Notes: generated from the letters alone by a model not told the origin. DNA of 64,000 nt from Erwinia phyllosphaerae (GCF_019132875.1 NZ_JAHSPF010000001.1:620001-684000); one strand, 5' to 3'. Positions 51,285 through 63,620 are shown, counted from the stretch's first letter. Made by a program: numbers and translations.

Positions 51285-54007
51285 GGCAAAGCCTCCTGCA
51301 GATTTTCAATACTTGCACCCAGCAAGAATGGCGGCACGCCCGGCAAGCCCAGCGGTAAACCAACCTGCCCTGCCTGTAACGCGCTGGAGAAGCGCACCGG
51401 CAGACGCAGCGTTTCGCCCGCGCAGCTAAAGGCAACGGTCGCGCCCGCATTAACGCCCAGCTTCGCGGCGTCGTCCGGGTTAACCATCACATAAGGCAAC
51501 GGCATACGCTGCTGGAAGACCGGCGAACGCTGGGTCATCTCTTCGCTGCCAAACAGGTGGAAGTAAGGTGCGACGCGCCAGCCGCTTTCCGTACCGACAA
51601 ACGCCTCCGGCACGGAATTAAACCACTCAAGCTGGCCTTCGCCCGCTTCAAACAGACGCACGCCAGGATCGCCGAAGCGCAGTTTGCCACCCACCTCATC
51701 CTGGAACTTGTTCCACGCCTGCGGGGAGTTCCAGCCTGGCGCCCAGGCAAACGGGATTTGTGAACGCGGCGCGCTCGGCTGGTTGTTCCCTTCCATGGAG
51801 AAGGCGAACATGGTGTCTTTATCCTGCGGCTGACGCGGTTCGTGCACGCTGATATTGGCGCGAGCCGCCGTACGGCCGCTGGCGCGAATCGGCGAACGCG
51901 CCAGTTTCTGACCGCGAATGCGGAAGCTGGCGTCCGGCGCGGCTTCTTTGATACCGGCCAGCTGCGGCAACGCGGCTACGCAGGCATCGATAACGTGGTC
52001 AAGCTGCGTCCAGTCCACCGCGCGGCTGCTGATGGTGCTTTGCAGAGAATGCAGCCAGCGCCAGCTTTCCAGCATCTGTACTTTGTCGTCGTAGTAAGAC
52101 GGATCGTAAACCTGGAAGAAGCGCTGCGCGCGGCCTTCCTGATTCACCACCGTGCCGTCACTTTCGGCAAAGCTGGCGGTTGAAAGGATCAGCCCCGCTT
52201 TTTCCATCGTGGTGGTGCGCTGGTGATCGATAACAATTACGTTTGGCGTATTGCTTAGCGCGGCATCAACCTGCGCTTTTGGTGCATGGCGATAGAGATC
52301 ATTTTCCATAATGATCACCGCATCGGCCGAGCCGTCTGCCAGCTCGCCCAGCACCGCATCCAGCGGTTTGCCGCCCATCATACCCAGACCAACGCTGTTC
52401 GCGCCGCCTGCAAGCAGCGTAATACCCACGTCCGCGCCGCGCCCTTTCAGCGCTTTCGCTACGTTAGCCGCCGCCTGGATCATCGCTTCGCTACCGGCAT
52501 GCACGCCGGAAATAATCAGCGGTTTCTTCGCGCCGCTCAGCGCCTGCACGACCACATCAATTTTGCCGCTCAGATCGCGGTCGATGCCTGTAACCGCTGG
52601 CGCGCTTTCGTCCAGCGCATTTGCAATGGCAAAGCCCAGACGAGCCTGATCCTCTACCGGTGCGCGATAGCTCCAGGCGGCGATATCATCCAGACGGGTT
52701 TCATCTACGTTAGTGACGAAAAGCGGATGTTTGGCGTGCTGGCCGATATTCATAATCGCCGCGATTTGCCAGTCGGCTACCTTCTGCGCCGCTGCCATAT
52801 CACGTGCTTTGCCTTTCACGGCCTGGCGTACGGAGAGCGCGACGCGAGCGCCAACCTGAGTCAGGTCTTCGCCCAGCACCAGTACCGCATCATAGCTTTC
52901 GATTTCGCGCAGCGCTGGCGTATGAATACCGCCTTCGCGCAGCACTTTCAGCATCAGCTCCAGGCGCGCCTGCTCGCCCGCCGGGATGCCGGTCGAGAAG
53001 TTTTCCGCGCCGACCAGTTCACGCAGCGCAAAGTTGCTTTCCACGCTGGCACGAGGAGAACCAATACCGATCACTTTTTTCGCCTGACGCAGCACGTCCG
53101 CCGCGCCCTGCATCGCCTGTTCGGCGTTTAACGCGATCCAGTCGTTGCCGCGACGCTGCATCGGCTGGCGCGGCCTGTCCTTCAGGTTAACGTAGCCATA
53201 GCCAAAGCGGCCACGGTCGCACAGGAAGTACTGGTTTACGGTACCGTTGTAGCGGTTTTCGATACGCCTGAGTTCGCCATAGCGCTCGCCGGGGCTGATG
53301 TTACAGCCGACGCTGCACTGCTGGCAGATGCTTGGCGCATACTGCATATCCCACTTACGGTTATAGCGCTGCGAGTGGGTTTTATCGGTAAAGACGCCGG
53401 TCGGGCAGATTTCCACCAGGTTGCCGGAAAACTCGCTTTCCAGCACGCCATCTTCCGGACGACCAAAGTAGACGTTGTCATGCGCGCCATAGACGCCCAG
53501 ATCCGTGCCGTCCGCATAGTCTTTGTAGTAGCGCACGCAGCGGTAACAGGCGATACAGCGGTTCATTTCATGCGAGATGAACGGGCCAAGATCCTGATTG
53601 CGGTGGGTACGTTTGGTAAAGCGGTAGCGGCGGAAGCTGTGGCCGGTCATCACGGTCATATCCTGCAGATGGCAGTTGCCGCCTTCTTCACAGACCGGGC
53701 AGTCGTGTGGGTGGTTGGTCATCAGCCACTCCACCACGCTTTCACGAAATTCTTTTGCTTCGCCGTCATCAATCGAGATAAAGGTGCCGTCAGAAGCGGG
53801 TGTCATACAGGACATCACCAGGCGACCGCGGGTATCTTCGGCATTTTGAAATTGCTTTACCGCACACTGGCGGCAGGCGCCGACGCTACCGAGCGCCGGG
53901 TGCCAGCAAAAATAAGGAATATCAAGGCCAAGCGAGAGGCAAGCCTGCAACAGGTTGTCCGCTCCATCGACATCGTATTCTTTACCGTCTACATGAATTG
54001 TAGCCAT
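51281..54007 (-). CDS. nuoG: NADH-quinone oxidoreductase subunit G
   Basis: 908 residues, the E. coli length. The N-terminal 2Fe-2S domain has ligands in [15 protein letters not shown] and a following Cys; the next cluster-binding domain has [15 protein letters not shown] and CIACYRC. The extra enterobacterial N7 site CQQCSVGCN...C is present. A molybdopterin-type but cofactor-free C-terminal domain follows. The start [15 protein letters not shown] matches the family; an upstream Met adds 15 residues and was rejected. A 196-base spacer separates it from nuoF. Confidence 0.97.
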   Translation of the reverse strand: MATIHVDGKEYDVDGADNLLQACLSLGLDIPYFCWHPALGSVGACRQCAVKQFQNAEDTRGRLVMSCMTPASDGTFISIDDGEAKEFRESVVEWLMTNHPHDCPVCEEGGNCHLQDMTVMTGHSFRRYRFTKRTHRNQDLGPFISHEMNRCIACYRCVRYYKDYADGTDLGVYGAHDNVYFGRPEDGVLESEFSGNLVEICPTGVFTDKTHSQRYNRKWDMQYAPSICQQCSVGCNISPGERYGELRRIENRYNGTVNQYFLCDRGRFGYGYVNLKDRPRQPMQRRGNDWIALNAEQAMQGAADVLRQAKKVIGIGSPRASVESNFALRELVGAENFSTGIPAGEQARLELMLKVLREGGIHTPALREIESYDAVLVLGEDLTQVGARVALSVRQAVKGKARDMAAAQKVADWQIAAIMNIGQHAKHPLFVTNVDETRLDDIAAWSYRAPVEDQARLGFAIANALDESAPAVTGIDRDLSGKIDVVVQALSGAKKPLIISGVHAGSEAMIQAAANVAKALKGRGADVGITLLAGGANSVGLGMMGGKPLDAVLGELADGSADAVIIMENDLYRHAPKAQVDAALSNTPNVIVIDHQRTTTMEKAGLILSTASFAESDGTVVNQEGRAQRFFQVYDPSYYDDKVQMLESWRWLHSLQSTISSRAVDWTQLDHVIDACVAALPQLAGIKEAAPDASFRIRGQKLARSPIRASGRTAARANISVHEPRQPQDKDTMFAFSMEGNNQPSAPRSQIPFAWAPGWNSPQAWNKFQDEVGGKLRFGDPGVRLFEAGEGQLEWFNSVPEAFVGTESGWRVAPYFHLFGSEEMTQRSPVFQQRMPLPYVMVNPDDAAKLGVNAGATVAFSCAGETLRLPVRFSSALQAGQVGLPLGLPGVPPFLLGASIENLQEALP

Positions 54008-54073
54008 AGTGAAATTGCTCAAGTAAGGCTCGGAATCGAGCGTTAAACACAATTCTTAAATAACCGTCTTAAC

Positions 54074-54163
54074 TGGCGTTGGGGCTGTGTTAGCTGCGCT
54101 CTTTTACCCGGTACTTATTAAAGTAAGCCGGACGCGTTCTCTTGCTGCCTTGCCACAACGCCA
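54074..54163. repeat. Long imperfect inverted repeat in the nuoF-nuoG spacer
   Basis: A 90-base hairpin-forming element. Its outer arms are TGGCGTTG / CAACGCCA, its inner arms GGGC-TGTGTTAGC / GCTGCCTTGCC pair imperfectly, and its tip is CCGGTACTT-ATTA-AAGTAAGCCGG. Size and plan are like the element in the nuoL-nuoM spacer, though sequence identity is low. Confidence 0.55.
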
Positions 54164-54203
54164 TTTGATCGGGTTATTGCGCATATCATTAACTGCGCGA
54201 TAT

Positions 54204-55550
54204 CTACCAGCGAGCCTTCAGCAGGTTCGCCTGAATACCGGCGATAGCGTGCGCATTGCTGTAAACCTGCGGCGCCATGCCTGCTTCAAATTCTTCACGG
54301 AAATATTTGATGGCGCTTTGCAGTGGCTCTACTGCACCCGGCGCGTGCGCGCAGAAGGTTTTGCCCGGCCCCAGCTGGCGGCAAAGCTGCAGCAGCGTTT
54401 CAATATCGCCAGGCTGCCCTTCTTTCCGCTCCAGCGCGCGCAGAATTTTGACGCTCCACGGCAGGCCGTCACGGCACGGCGTACACCAGCCGCAGGATTC
54501 ACGAGCAAAGAACTCTTCCAGGTTACGCACCAGCGAAACCATATTGATTTCGTGGTCGACAGCCATCGCCAGCGCGGTGCCAAGACGGCTACCTGCTTTA
54601 CCAATGCTGGCAAACTCCATCGGTAGATCCAGGTGCGACTCGGTCAAAAAGTCGGTTCCCGCGCCGCCAGGCTGCCAGGCTTTAAATTTCAGCCCATCGC
54701 GCATGCCGCCAGCGTAATCTTCCAGGATCTCGCGGGCGGTCGTACCAAACGGTAGCTCCCAGACGCCAGGGTTTTTTACCCGTCCGGAAAAGCCCATCAT
54801 TTTAGTACCGGTATCGTCGCTTTTAGAGATGCCTTTGTACCAGTCAACGCCGTTAGCCAGGATCGCCGGTACGTTAGAAAGGGTTTCGACGTTGTTAACG
54901 CAGGTCGGCTTGCCCCACGCGCCCGCAGAAGCAGGGAATGGCGGCTTGGAACGCGGGTTGGCACGACGGCCTTCCAGCGAGTTAATCAGCGCAGTTTCTT
55001 CGCCGCAGATATAACGTCCCGCGCCCGTATGCACGATCAGTTCAAAATCGAAGCCCGTCCCCAGGATATTTTTCCCCAGATAGCCAGCCTCGGTCGCTTC
55101 TGCTATAGCGCGACGCAGGTTAACGGCAGCCTCGATATATTCGCCGCGCAGAAAGATGTAGCCGCGGTAAGCCTTCAGGGCAAAGGCGCTGATCAGCATG
55201 CCTTCTACCAGCTGGTGCGGCATCTGCTCCATCAGCAGGCGGTCTTTATAGGTGCCCGGCTCCATCTCATCAGCGTTGCACAGCAAATAGCGGATGTTCA
55301 TGGATTCATCTTTCGGCATCAGGCTCCACTTCAGCCCGGTGGAGAAGCCTGCGCCGCCGCGTCCTTTCAGACCAGAATCTTTGACCAGCGCCACGATTTC
55401 TTCTGGTGCCATGCCCTTCAGCGCTTTTTCCGCACCGGCATAGCCGTTCTTGCTGCGATACTCGTCCAGGAAAACCGGCTGCTTGTCGTCACGCATGCGC
55501 CAGGTCAGCGGATGCATCTCCGCAGTACGCACGATCTCTTTGCTTGTCAT
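54204..55550 (-). CDS. nuoF: NADH-quinone oxidoreductase subunit F
   Basis: 448 residues (E. coli 445). NADH- and FMN-binding subunit, the electron entry point. [16 protein letters not shown] is the NADH/FMN glycine-rich loop, [19 protein letters not shown] is conserved, and [12 protein letters not shown] with a later FCAHAPG Cys ligates cluster N3. ATGA overlap with nuoE. Confidence 0.98.
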   Translation of the reverse strand: MTSKEIVRTAEMHPLTWRMRDDKQPVFLDEYRSKNGYAGAEKALKGMAPEEIVALVKDSGLKGRGGAGFSTGLKWSLMPKDESMNIRYLLCNADEMEPGTYKDRLLMEQMPHQLVEGMLISAFALKAYRGYIFLRGEYIEAAVNLRRAIAEATEAGYLGKNILGTGFDFELIVHTGAGRYICGEETALINSLEGRRANPRSKPPFPASAGAWGKPTCVNNVETLSNVPAILANGVDWYKGISKSDDTGTKMMGFSGRVKNPGVWELPFGTTAREILEDYAGGMRDGLKFKAWQPGGAGTDFLTESHLDLPMEFASIGKAGSRLGTALAMAVDHEINMVSLVRNLEEFFARESCGWCTPCRDGLPWSVKILRALERKEGQPGDIETLLQLCRQLGPGKTFCAHAPGAVEPLQSAIKYFREEFEAGMAPQVYSNAHAIAGIQANLLKARW

Positions 55551-56062
55551 TGATACTGCTCCAGTAAAGTGACGACGTTTTCCGGAGTAAGATGCACGTG
55601 CGTATCTTCATCCACCATCATCGTCGGGCCTTTGTCGCAGTTGCCCAGGCAGCAGGTCGGCAGCAGCGTGAAGCGGCCATCCGGCGTAGTCTGGCCCGGT
55701 TTAATTTTCAGGTTTTCTTCCAGCGCCGCCTGAATCCCCTGATAGCCGGTGATATGGCAGACTACGCTGTCGCAATAGCGGATAACGTGACGGCCAACGG
55801 GCTGGCGGAAAATCTGGCTGTAGAAGGTAGCTACGCCTTCAACGTCGCTGGCCGGAATACCCAGCACGTCAGCAATGGCGTTAATCGCGCCGTCCGGCAC
55901 CCAGCCGCGCTGCTTTTGCACAATTTTCAGCGCTTCGATAGAGGCCGCGCGGGCGTCTTCGTAGTGGTGCTTTTCGTGCTCAATGGCGTCGTGCTCTGCC
56001 GCGCTCAGGACGAAAGCGTCTGAAGGCTCGATCGTTTCGATCGCAATTCTTTGATCGTGCAT
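55547..56062 (-). CDS. nuoE: NADH-quinone oxidoreductase subunit E
   Basis: 171 residues (E. coli 166). Thioredoxin-like 2Fe-2S subunit carrying cluster N1a. Ligands in [11 protein letters not shown] and [11 protein letters not shown]. Starts two bases after nuoCD and overlaps nuoF. Confidence 0.97.
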   Translation of the reverse strand: MHDQRIAIETIEPSDAFVLSAAEHDAIEHEKHHYEDARAASIEALKIVQKQRGWVPDGAINAIADVLGIPASDVEGVATFYSQIFRQPVGRHVIRYCDSVVCHITGYQGIQAALEENLKIKPGQTTPDGRFTLLPTCCLGNCDKGPTMMVDEDTHVHLTPENVVTLLEQYQ

Positions 56063-56064
56063 AA

Positions 56065-57864
56065 TTAGCGGTCCACGTCTGACATAACAAAATCGATACT
56101 GCCGAGGTACACGATCAGATCGGATACCAGGCTGCCGTTGATGACGGAAGGGATCTGCTGCAGATGCGGGAAGCTTGGCGTCCGCACGCGGGTGCGGTAG
56201 CTCATGGTGCTGCCGTCACTGGTCAGATAGTAGCTGTTGATCCCTTTGGTAGCTTCAATCATCTGGAAGGATTCGTTGGCTGGCATCACCGGTCCCCAGG
56301 AAACCTGCAGGAAGTGCGTAATCAGCGTTTCAATGTGCTGCAGCGTGCGCTCTTTCGGCGGCGGCGTGGTCAGCGGATGATCGGCTTTAAACGGCCCTTC
56401 CGGCATGTTTTTCAGGCACTGTTCCAGGATGCGCATGCTCTGGCGCATCTCTTCCATTTTCAGCATGACGCGGGTATAGGCGCAGCTGATGCCATCACCA
56501 ATCGGCACTTCAAAATCGAAATTCTCATAGCCGGAATAAGGACGCCATTTACGCACGTCGAAGTCCAGACCGGTGGCGCGCAGGCCCGCACCGGTGGTGC
56601 CCCAGGCCAGCGCCTCATCCATATTGTAGGCGGAGACGCCTTTGGAACGGCCAATCAAAACGGAGTTTTTCAGCGCGGTCTGCTCGTAGGCTTTCAGACG
56701 CTTCGGCATCCAGTCGAGGAATTCACGCAGCAGACGGTCCCAGCCTTTTGGCAGGTCGTGCGCCACGCCGCCAATGCGGAACCAGGCCGGATGCATACGG
56801 AAACCGGTAATCGCTTCTACGACATCGTAAATTTTCTGGCGGTCGGTAAAGGCAAAGAACACCGGAGACATCGCTCCAACGTCCTGAATAAAAGTAGAAA
56901 TATAAAGAAGGTGGCTGTTAATACGGAACAGCTCTGACAGCATCACGCGGATCACATCCACGCGTTCCGGTACTTTAATGCCGGCCAGCTTTTCTACCGC
57001 CAGCACGTAAGGCATTTCATTGACGCAGCCGCCCAGGTATTCAATACGGTCAGTGTAGGGAATATAGCTGTGCCAGGACTGGCGCTCGCCCATCTTTTCC
57101 GCACCGCGATGGTGGTAGCCGATATCCGGCACGCAGTCGACGATTTCTTCGCCGTCCAGCTGCAGGATGATACGGAACGCGCCGTGTGCGGAAGGATGGT
57201 TAGGGCCAAGGTTGAGGAACATAAAGTCCTCGTTGGCCGTGCCGCGCTTCATGCCCCACTCTTCCGGCTTGAAGGTCATCGCCTCCATTTCCAGATCTTC
57301 TTTTTGCTTAGTCAGCTCAAAAGGATCGAATTCGGTTGCGCGGGCCGGATAATCTTTGCGCAGCGGATGCCCTTCCCAGGTCTGCGGCATCATGATGCGC
57401 GTCAGGTGTGGATGGCCATCAAAGGTAATGCCGAACATCTCCCAGGTTTCGCGCTCGTACCAGTTGGCATTGGCGAAAATTTTGGTAATGGTCGGCAGAT
57501 GCAGATCTTTTTCAGACAGCGCCACCTTGAGCATAATATCGCGATTACGTTCAATGGAGAGCAGGTGGTAGAACACGGAAAAATCTGCCGCAGGCAGGCC
57601 ATCGCGATGCGTGCGCAGACGCTCGTCCATGCCGTGCAGGTCATACAACATTACATAGGGTTTCGGCAGCTTACGCAGAAACTCTGTGACTTCCAGTAGC
57701 TGTTCACGCTTGATCCACACCACCGGAATACCGGTACGGGTAGGCTGAACGGTAAAGGCATCTGGCCCAAAACGGTTACGCAACTCGCCGATCACCGGGT
57801 CATCCAGGTGATCCCGGGTTTGCCATGCTGGCTGAGCGAGATCTTGCGTGGTTAAATCTGTCAT
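56065..57864 (-). CDS. nuoC: NADH-quinone oxidoreductase fused subunit C/D
   Basis: 599 residues (E. coli NuoCD 596-600). The N-terminal ~190 residues are the NuoC (30-kDa) part ([21 protein letters not shown]). The remainder is NuoD (49-kDa), related to the NiFe-hydrogenase large subunit but without metal ligands. It holds the quinone-site His/Tyr region ([29 protein letters not shown]). The C/D fusion is characteristic of gamma-proteobacteria. A 109-base spacer follows nuoB. Confidence 0.97.
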   Translation of the reverse strand: MTDLTTQDLAQPAWQTRDHLDDPVIGELRNRFGPDAFTVQPTRTGIPVVWIKREQLLEVTEFLRKLPKPYVMLYDLHGMDERLRTHRDGLPAADFSVFYHLLSIERNRDIMLKVALSEKDLHLPTITKIFANANWYERETWEMFGITFDGHPHLTRIMMPQTWEGHPLRKDYPARATEFDPFELTKQKEDLEMEAMTFKPEEWGMKRGTANEDFMFLNLGPNHPSAHGAFRIILQLDGEEIVDCVPDIGYHHRGAEKMGERQSWHSYIPYTDRIEYLGGCVNEMPYVLAVEKLAGIKVPERVDVIRVMLSELFRINSHLLYISTFIQDVGAMSPVFFAFTDRQKIYDVVEAITGFRMHPAWFRIGGVAHDLPKGWDRLLREFLDWMPKRLKAYEQTALKNSVLIGRSKGVSAYNMDEALAWGTTGAGLRATGLDFDVRKWRPYSGYENFDFEVPIGDGISCAYTRVMLKMEEMRQSMRILEQCLKNMPEGPFKADHPLTTPPPKERTLQHIETLITHFLQVSWGPVMPANESFQMIEATKGINSYYLTSDGSTMSYRTRVRTPSFPHLQQIPSVINGSLVSDLIVYLGSIDFVMSDVDR

Positions 57865-57973
57865 AGGTCGTTCACCATGTGGGCCCGCATGCAGGCACTC
57901 AGTATTGGCGTCAGAACAGGCCGCGCGCGTATTATTGTTATCTGCGTGCTGATCGGGCCTTGTCCATTAACTC

Positions 57974-58648
57974 TTAAATTTCGTCCGGGGTACGCAGGTT
58001 AGTTACCGCGATACGCTCACCCTGCTTTCTTTCACGCTCGGATTGCATATTGGCACGATAAACCCCCTGGTCACCGACCACCCACGAGAGCGGACGACGC
58101 TCTTTGCCGATGGATTCCTGCAGCAGCAGCAATGCCTGCATATAGGCTTCGGGACGCGGCGGGCAGCCGGGAATGTAAACGTCAACAGGTAAAAACTTAT
58201 CGACGCCCTGCACCACCGAATAGATGTCATACATGCCGCCGGAGTTAGCACAGGCACCCATGGAAATCACCCATTTTGGCTCCAGCATCTGATCGTACAG
58301 GCGCTGAATAACCGGGGCCATTTTGGTGAAAGGCGTACCGGCCACCACCATAAAGTCTGCCTGACGAGGCGAGGCGCGAATAACTTCCGACCCAAAGCGC
58401 GCAACGTCGTGCACGGAGGTGAAAGAAGTGGTCATTTCTACATAGCAACATGACAGCCCGAAGTTAAATGGCCACAGGGAGTTTTTTCGCCCCCAGTTCA
58501 CCATGTCATGCAGTGCATGTTCGAGCTTGCCCATATAGACGCTTTGATGAACGTGCTTCTCCAGCGGATCGGTGACGATCTCCTGTTTCTGCAGCGGATA
58601 ACGGTCGTTGTCGCCGTTCGGATCTGCGCGGGTTAGCGTATAGTCCAT
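57974..58648 (-). CDS. nuoB: NADH-quinone oxidoreductase subunit B
   Basis: 224 residues (E. coli 220). Carries cluster N2, the last electron carrier before quinone. The CC pair and other ligands are visible in [19 protein letters not shown] and PGCPPRPEA. Starts 14 bases after nuoA. Confidence 0.97.
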   Translation of the reverse strand: MDYTLTRADPNGDNDRYPLQKQEIVTDPLEKHVHQSVYMGKLEHALHDMVNWGRKNSLWPFNFGLSCCYVEMTTSFTSVHDVARFGSEVIRASPRQADFMVVAGTPFTKMAPVIQRLYDQMLEPKWVISMGACANSGGMYDIYSVVQGVDKFLPVDVYIPGCPPRPEAYMQALLLLQESIGKERRPLSWVVGDQGVYRANMQSERERKQGERIAVTNLRTPDEI

Positions 58649-58662
58649 TGTTTTGCCTCGCT

Positions 58663-59100
58663 TTACTGCGTATGACGATTGGAATGCGAAACGGTGGTTG
58701 ATTTAGCGACAACACGACGAGGTGCAGGCGCCCAGTCCAGCGCGCGGATCCGCACCAGATAAACCAGACCAGCAAGCAGTACCAAAATGAAAATGGTGGC
58801 TTCGATAAAGCCGATCCAGCCGCTTTCGCGGATGGCGGTCGACCATGCGTACAGATAGAGGGCTTCTACGTCAAAAATAACGAAGAACATGGCGACAAGA
58901 TAAAACTTAGCGGACATGCGCAGTTTAGCTGTACCGACAGGCGCGGCACCCGATTCAAAAGGTGTATTTGTATACCTTCCGCGAGCTTTTCCGCCCAGAA
59001 ACCATGCCCCGGCCAACATTGCGCAGCACAGACCGATAGAAACGACCAGAAATACAGCAAATGCCCAGTGATGAGCGACGACTTCAGTGGTTGTTGACAT
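58663..59100 (-). CDS. nuoA: NADH-quinone oxidoreductase subunit A
   Basis: 145 residues (E. coli 147). Three membrane helices with the conserved loop [38 protein letters not shown] that lines the quinone chamber. First gene of the nuo operon. Confidence 0.97.
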   Translation of the reverse strand: MSTTTEVVAHHWAFAVFLVVSIGLCCAMLAGAWFLGGKARGRYTNTPFESGAAPVGTAKLRMSAKFYLVAMFFVIFDVEALYLYAWSTAIRESGWIGFIEATIFILVLLAGLVYLVRIRALDWAPAPRRVVAKSTTVSHSNRHTQ

Positions 59101-59664
59101 ACACTCTGCTTAACTCAATAAAGGGGCGTCAGACATGCTGCTCTGTTGAGTGGCAGTTGACTGATGCCTCGATTCAAGGGAAAAAAATAAAAAACCAGAT
59201 AAACGATGCTGTCTTTATAGATTAAGCAGCAATTTTATGGGGTTTTTTACTCCTTTATATAACCTTTTGTCAACTTTGATAAAAGTATCCACAGGTTATT
59301 TTACATAAGTAGCATTTATTTAACATTTGATGCGCAAAAATTGCGCTAAATCGTGTCAGTGAGCTTCGTCATCTACAGTGTAGCGGGTATTTCCCTGTAT
59401 GGATCACGGATTTAACGGTGCCTATTCTCGCAGGAATCAGGTACTTTTCCCTCCCCTTACAAGGGTTATTTTTTTGATCCAGAACAAGCTTTGGTATTTT
59501 TAGAGAAAAAAGTAAGCGACCAGAACTGAGCAAAATCAATTCAAGGCTGATTAGCCCGTTGCCAAAAGAGTATTGTTGATGAGCAAGAAAACGCCATGCT
59601 GTTTTTTACAGCAGTTGAAAAGTAATCAGGGGTAAAAATGCGGGTTGTGACGGCAAAAAAAGCC
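59101..59664 (-). promoter_or_regulatory. nuo operon promoter region
   Basis: About 560 bases between the lrhA terminator and nuoA with no gene. The nuo operon of E. coli also has a long control region at this place, where ArcA, NarL, Fis and LrhA act. AT-rich stretches are visible, but I could not assign individual sites with confidence. Confidence 0.6.
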
Positions 59665-59703
59665 CATAAAAAAACCTTCTGAAGATTAAAACCCTCAGAA
59701 GGT
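59665..59703. terminator. lrhA terminator
   Basis: Nine-base-pair stem ACCTTCTGA / TCAGAAGGT with a twelve-base loop. An A run before it becomes a T run on the minus strand, 62 bases beyond the lrhA stop. Confidence 0.8.
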
Positions 59704-59765
59704 CTGTTTTATTCACGTTTTTAACGCAACTATTTGATATTATTTATCTAAATTAAAATAAATAA

Positions 59766-60692
59766 TTACTCATCTTCATCAGCGAAAACAGAGCTATCCT
59801 GTGCGCTGGCTGCCAGGCTGTACGGATCGTTACTGGATTCCATCGCGTTGAAAATGGCCAGAGCCAGTTCGTTGTCGCTTTCCGGATTACGGCACAGCAG
59901 GTATTCCGTATCCGGCAACACAGGCAGACCTTCGGCTGCACCCATTACGCGCAGCTCCGGACTCATCATCTCTACCGGACGCGCGGTAACGCCCAGACCC
60001 GCTTTAACGGCAGCGCGAACTGCCGCCAGCGTGGATGCCACGTAAGAGATGCGCCATGGAATGCCCGCCTCGTTGAGGTGATCGATGGCCATATCGCGGT
60101 ACGGGCTTGGTTCATCCAGTAAAACCAGCGGGATAGCTTCTCCCCGCTGGAAAACGTAATCTGCCGCGCAATACCATAGCGTTGGCGAAGTACGCAGTAC
60201 CTGCCAGGTAAAGTTCATTGGACTGGAGGTGGTAACCACCAGATCAACTTCACCCTGATTCAGCATTTCCATCATAAAAGGATTGCGCTTAACGCGGACA
60301 TCAATTGCCAGTTTTGGATAAACCGAAGTTACCCGGTTCAGCAGGAAAGGCAGAATGGTGTCTGAAGTATCGTCAGAAGCGCCGATGGTGAGCACACCCT
60401 GAATATTGCTGTACATCAGAGAAGTACAGGCTTCATCGTTAAAACGCAGGATTTTGCGCGCGTAACCCAGCAGCTGAATGCCGTGCTCGGTTAACAGCTT
60501 GTTACGGCCGTGGCGAGCAAACAGCTCTTTACCTACCAGCTGTTCCAGACGCTGCATCTGCTGGCTGACGGCAGACTGCGTACGGCATACCGCCGCGGCA
60601 GCTGCCGCGAAGGTGTTAAGATCGGCGACAGCCACAAAGGTTCTCAGCAGATCCAGATCGAGATTGAGGATTGGACGATTTGCACTGGTCAT
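59766..60692 (-). CDS. lrhA: LysR-type regulator LrhA (HexA/PecT/RovM family)
   Basis: 308 residues (E. coli 312). The N-terminal LysR helix-turn-helix is nearly identical to E. coli ([36 protein letters not shown]). The effector domain follows ([41 protein letters not shown]). LrhA represses flagellar and motility genes and affects RpoS; orthologues in plant-associated relatives control virulence and exoenzymes. It lies upstream of nuo in the same direction, as in E. coli. Confidence 0.97.
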   Translation of the reverse strand: MTSANRPILNLDLDLLRTFVAVADLNTFAAAAAAVCRTQSAVSQQMQRLEQLVGKELFARHGRNKLLTEHGIQLLGYARKILRFNDEACTSLMYSNIQGVLTIGASDDTSDTILPFLLNRVTSVYPKLAIDVRVKRNPFMMEMLNQGEVDLVVTTSSPMNFTWQVLRTSPTLWYCAADYVFQRGEAIPLVLLDEPSPYRDMAIDHLNEAGIPWRISYVASTLAAVRAAVKAGLGVTARPVEMMSPELRVMGAAEGLPVLPDTEYLLCRNPESDNELALAIFNAMESSNDPYSLAASAQDSSVFADEDE

Positions 60693-61681
60693 GTTTTATT
60701 CACTTTATAAGATTTTTAATATACTGCTACCCTGGTGTTATTACCTTCTCTATCAGTAAGATACAGAGGTAATAATCATGTAATACTACGAACGTTGCCG
60801 TTCGCCATTACCGTACTCGCAGACGCGCTAACCCCAGCGACCCAATATGCCCGACTAATGCCGCAACAAAGTCGCTGACGGGCGGTGCGTCTGTACATCA
60901 CTACTGCGCGCAGTTGACCGGTAGAGGAACAACAACGCTTAAACCCATTTACTTCGTCGGCCACCATTACGTGCTCAGCGACGATGCTGTCAATGTAGAA
61001 CTGCCATTGAAAGTTGAACGACCATCACGCTGTAGTTACAGCGGAATAATAATAAAAAAAACTTAACATTAAGGACGATAAGCTACATTTACCGCCTCGC
61101 TGGAAACCCGCGCGTGAAGCACGCGGTATCTCCACTATTATCCTGACATACTGTCGATTACTTTTTAAGCCCAAATCCGATTATTCTTATCAGTAAAATA
61201 AGTTTTTATTGAGAATGGCGTCTCACCCCTCCCTCAGAGCATAAAAATTTATCAATTGGTAACAATATGTCAGCATGCAAGCCAGCGCCTTACGTAGATT
61301 TGCACTTTTCTGCTTTGCAATTGCTTATCTGGCACCTGAGTAGATTATACACTAAAAGTTAAGAAATGCTTTATAGTTACACATCGCATCAATGCACTTT
61401 ATTTTACCTAAAAATGACAAAAAAACTCCTCTTACTTGCGTCCTGACGCATCTTTTTGCATTTTTCTGCCTGCTTCAGGCGTGAATTTTGTTAAACCTTT
61501 ACCGTTTAAGCTATTTTTGCTGCGTGTGTTTTTTCGATGGCGTTTGCAAAACCGCTCTCAAGAAACGCGCTCCTGTTACGCCAAAGCCAGCCGCCCCACT
61601 TCAAAAGCGTCAGCGAGAGGAGTACATTGTGCGGGTTTACTTTTCCACGGCAGGAATGCGGCTAAGCCAAAGGCGAATGAA
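60693..61681. other. Long divergent region lrhA / alaA
   Basis: Nearly 1 kb without an accepted gene. In E. coli the lrhA transcript has an untranslated leader of several hundred bases, and the GC-richer 60780-61080 stretch here fits such a leader. A short imperfect hairpin CCGCGCGTG-AAG-CACGCGG lies near 61111-61131. A 63-codon minus-strand frame at 60776-60967 and an 82-codon in-frame extension of alaA were not accepted. Confidence 0.55.
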
Positions 61682-62896
61682 ATGACCCCAATTGATAAAT
61701 CCAGCAAGCTCGATAACGTCTGTTATGACATCCGTGGCCCGGTACTAAAAGAAGCCAAACGCCTTGAAGAAGAAGGCAACAAAGTCCTCAAGCTTAATAT
61801 TGGCAATCCCGCCCCTTTTGGTTTTGAAGCGCCTGACGAAATCCTGGTCGATGTAATCCGTAACCTGCCGAGCGCGCAGGGTTACTGTGATTCAAAAGGA
61901 CTCTATTCGGCACGTAAAGCTATCGTGCAGCACTATCAGGCACGCGGCCTGCGTGAAGTCACCGTTGAAGATGTCTATATCGGTAACGGCGTGTCTGAAC
62001 TCATTGTTCAGTCAATGCAGGCGTTGCTCAACAGCGGTGATGAGATGCTGGTTCCGGCACCCGATTATCCCCTGTGGACGGCTGCGGTTTCCCTGTCCAG
62101 TGGAAAAGCGGTGCACTATCTTTGCGATGAGTCGGCGGGCTGGTTCCCCGATCTTGACGACATCCGCAGCAAAATCACGCCGCGCACGCGCGGGATAGTG
62201 ATAATTAACCCTAACAACCCAACCGGCGCGGTGTACAGCAAGGAGCTGCTGCTGGAAGTTGTGGAACTGGCCCGCCAGCATAACCTGATTATTTTTGCTG
62301 ACGAAATTTACGACAAAATTTTGTATGACGCCGCCCAGCACCATTCCATTGCCGCACTGGCACCGGATTTATTGACGATTACCTTTAACGGTTTGTCCAA
62401 AACCTATCGCGTGGCGGGTTTCCGTCAGGGCTGGATGGTGCTGAACGGGCCGAAAAAACATGCCAAAGGCTATATTGAAGGTCTGGAAATGCTGGCTTCG
62501 ATGCGCCTGTGTGCCAACGTTCCGGCCCAGCACGCGATTCAAACCGCGCTTGGCGGTTATCAAAGCATCAGCGAATTTATCGTGCCCGGTGGTCGGCTGT
62601 ATGAGCAGCGCCAGCGCGCCTGGGAACTGATCAATGATATTCCGGGCGTCAGCTGCGTGAAGCCGGACGGCGCGCTCTATATGTTCCCTAAGATTGACGC
62701 GAAAAAATTCAATTTGCATGACGACCAGAAAATGGTGCTGGATTTTCTGCTGCAGGAAAAAGTTCTGCTGGTGCAAGGCAGCGCTTTCAACTGGCCGTGG
62801 CCGGATCACGTCCGTATTGTCACCCTGCCGCACGTCAACGATCTGGAAATGGCTATCGGTAAATTTGGCCGCTTCCTGGAAGGCTATCGCCAGTAG
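61682..62896 (+). CDS. alaA: Glutamate-pyruvate aminotransferase AlaA
   Basis: 404 residues (E. coli 405). PLP-dependent class I aminotransferase making alanine from pyruvate and glutamate. PLP-binding K240 is in NGLSKTYRVAGFRQGW; NPNNPTGAVY and DEIYDKILYD are also conserved. The start MTPIDKSSKLDNVCYDIRGP matches E. coli; the frame extends 82 codons further upstream without similarity, so that start was rejected. AAGGCG precedes the ATG. Confidence 0.97.
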   Translation: MTPIDKSSKLDNVCYDIRGPVLKEAKRLEEEGNKVLKLNIGNPAPFGFEAPDEILVDVIRNLPSAQGYCDSKGLYSARKAIVQHYQARGLREVTVEDVYIGNGVSELIVQSMQALLNSGDEMLVPAPDYPLWTAAVSLSSGKAVHYLCDESAGWFPDLDDIRSKITPRTRGIVIINPNNPTGAVYSKELLLEVVELARQHNLIIFADEIYDKILYDAAQHHSIAALAPDLLTITFNGLSKTYRVAGFRQGWMVLNGPKKHAKGYIEGLEMLASMRLCANVPAQHAIQTALGGYQSISEFIVPGGRLYEQRQRAWELINDIPGVSCVKPDGALYMFPKIDAKKFNLHDDQKMVLDFLLQEKVLLVQGSAFNWPWPDHVRIVTLPHVNDLEMAIGKFGRFLEGYRQ

Positions 62897-63016
62897 CGTT
62901 CAACGCTTTGAGCGGCGGGCAGGCGTCTGAGGATATCCGCTGCATTCCCGCTGCTGAAACGGCTATACTGTGACGCCAGAGCCCGCCTCTGGCCGTCAAG
63001 CACAGGAAACCGTTTT

Positions 63017-63613
63017 ATGAACCAAAGTCATTTTTTCGCTCACCTTTCCCGCCTGAAACTGATTAATCGCTGGCCGCTGATGCGCAATGTGCGTACGGAA
63101 AACGTATCCGAACACAGCCTGCAGGTTGCTATGGTTGCCCACGCGCTTGCCGTGATCAAAAATCAAAAGTTTAACGGCAATCTCAATGCCGAACGCATTG
63201 CGCTGATGGCCATGTACCATGACGCCAGCGAGGTGCTGACGGGCGATTTGCCCACGCCGGTTAAGTACTACAACGCCCAGATTGCCAGCGAGTATAAAAA
63301 GATTGAAAAAATCGCCCAGCTAAAGCTGGTTGATATGCTGCCCGAGGAGCTGCGCAACGCCTGGCAGCCGCTGCTGGATGAACAACAGCGTAGCGAAGAG
63401 GAAAACGCCATCGTCAAGCAGGCCGACGCGCTGTGCGCCTATCTGAAATGCCTGGAAGAACTCTCTGCCGGAAACCATGAGTTTCAGCTGGCTAAGGCGC
63501 GCCTGGAAAAAACGCTTACCGAGCGCCACAGCTCGGAAATGGACTATTTTGTCGAGGTGTTTGCCCCCAGCTTCAGCCTGTCGCTGGATGAAATCAGCCA
63601 GGAATCGCTGTAG
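63017..63613 (+). CDS. yfbR: 5'-Deoxynucleotidase YfbR
   Basis: 198 residues (E. coli 199). HD-domain phosphohydrolase that dephosphorylates 5'-deoxyribonucleoside monophosphates. Metal ligands are H33 ([11 protein letters not shown]), H68/D69 ([20 protein letters not shown]) and the later D in [16 protein letters not shown]. It follows alaA by 120 bases and converges on yfbS. Confidence 0.96.
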   Translation: MNQSHFFAHLSRLKLINRWPLMRNVRTENVSEHSLQVAMVAHALAVIKNQKFNGNLNAERIALMAMYHDASEVLTGDLPTPVKYYNAQIASEYKKIEKIAQLKLVDMLPEELRNAWQPLLDEQQRSEEENAIVKQADALCAYLKCLEELSAGNHEFQLAKARLEKTLTERHSSEMDYFVEVFAPSFSLSLDEISQESL

Positions 63614-63620
63614 GCCAGCT

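Noticed and set aside
57881-57959. Third inverted repeat in the nuoB-nuoCD spacer
   Set aside because: Arms GGGCCCGCATGCAGGCAC and GCGTGCTGATCGGGCC pair only with several gaps; too weak to call.
60776-60967. 63-codon minus-strand frame upstream of lrhA
   Set aside because: Cys/Arg-rich composition without a ribosome-binding site; better explained as part of the long lrhA leader.
61436-61681. 82-codon N-terminal extension of alaA
   Set aside because: The family start is at 61682 with a ribosome-binding site; the extension shows no similarity to the enzyme.
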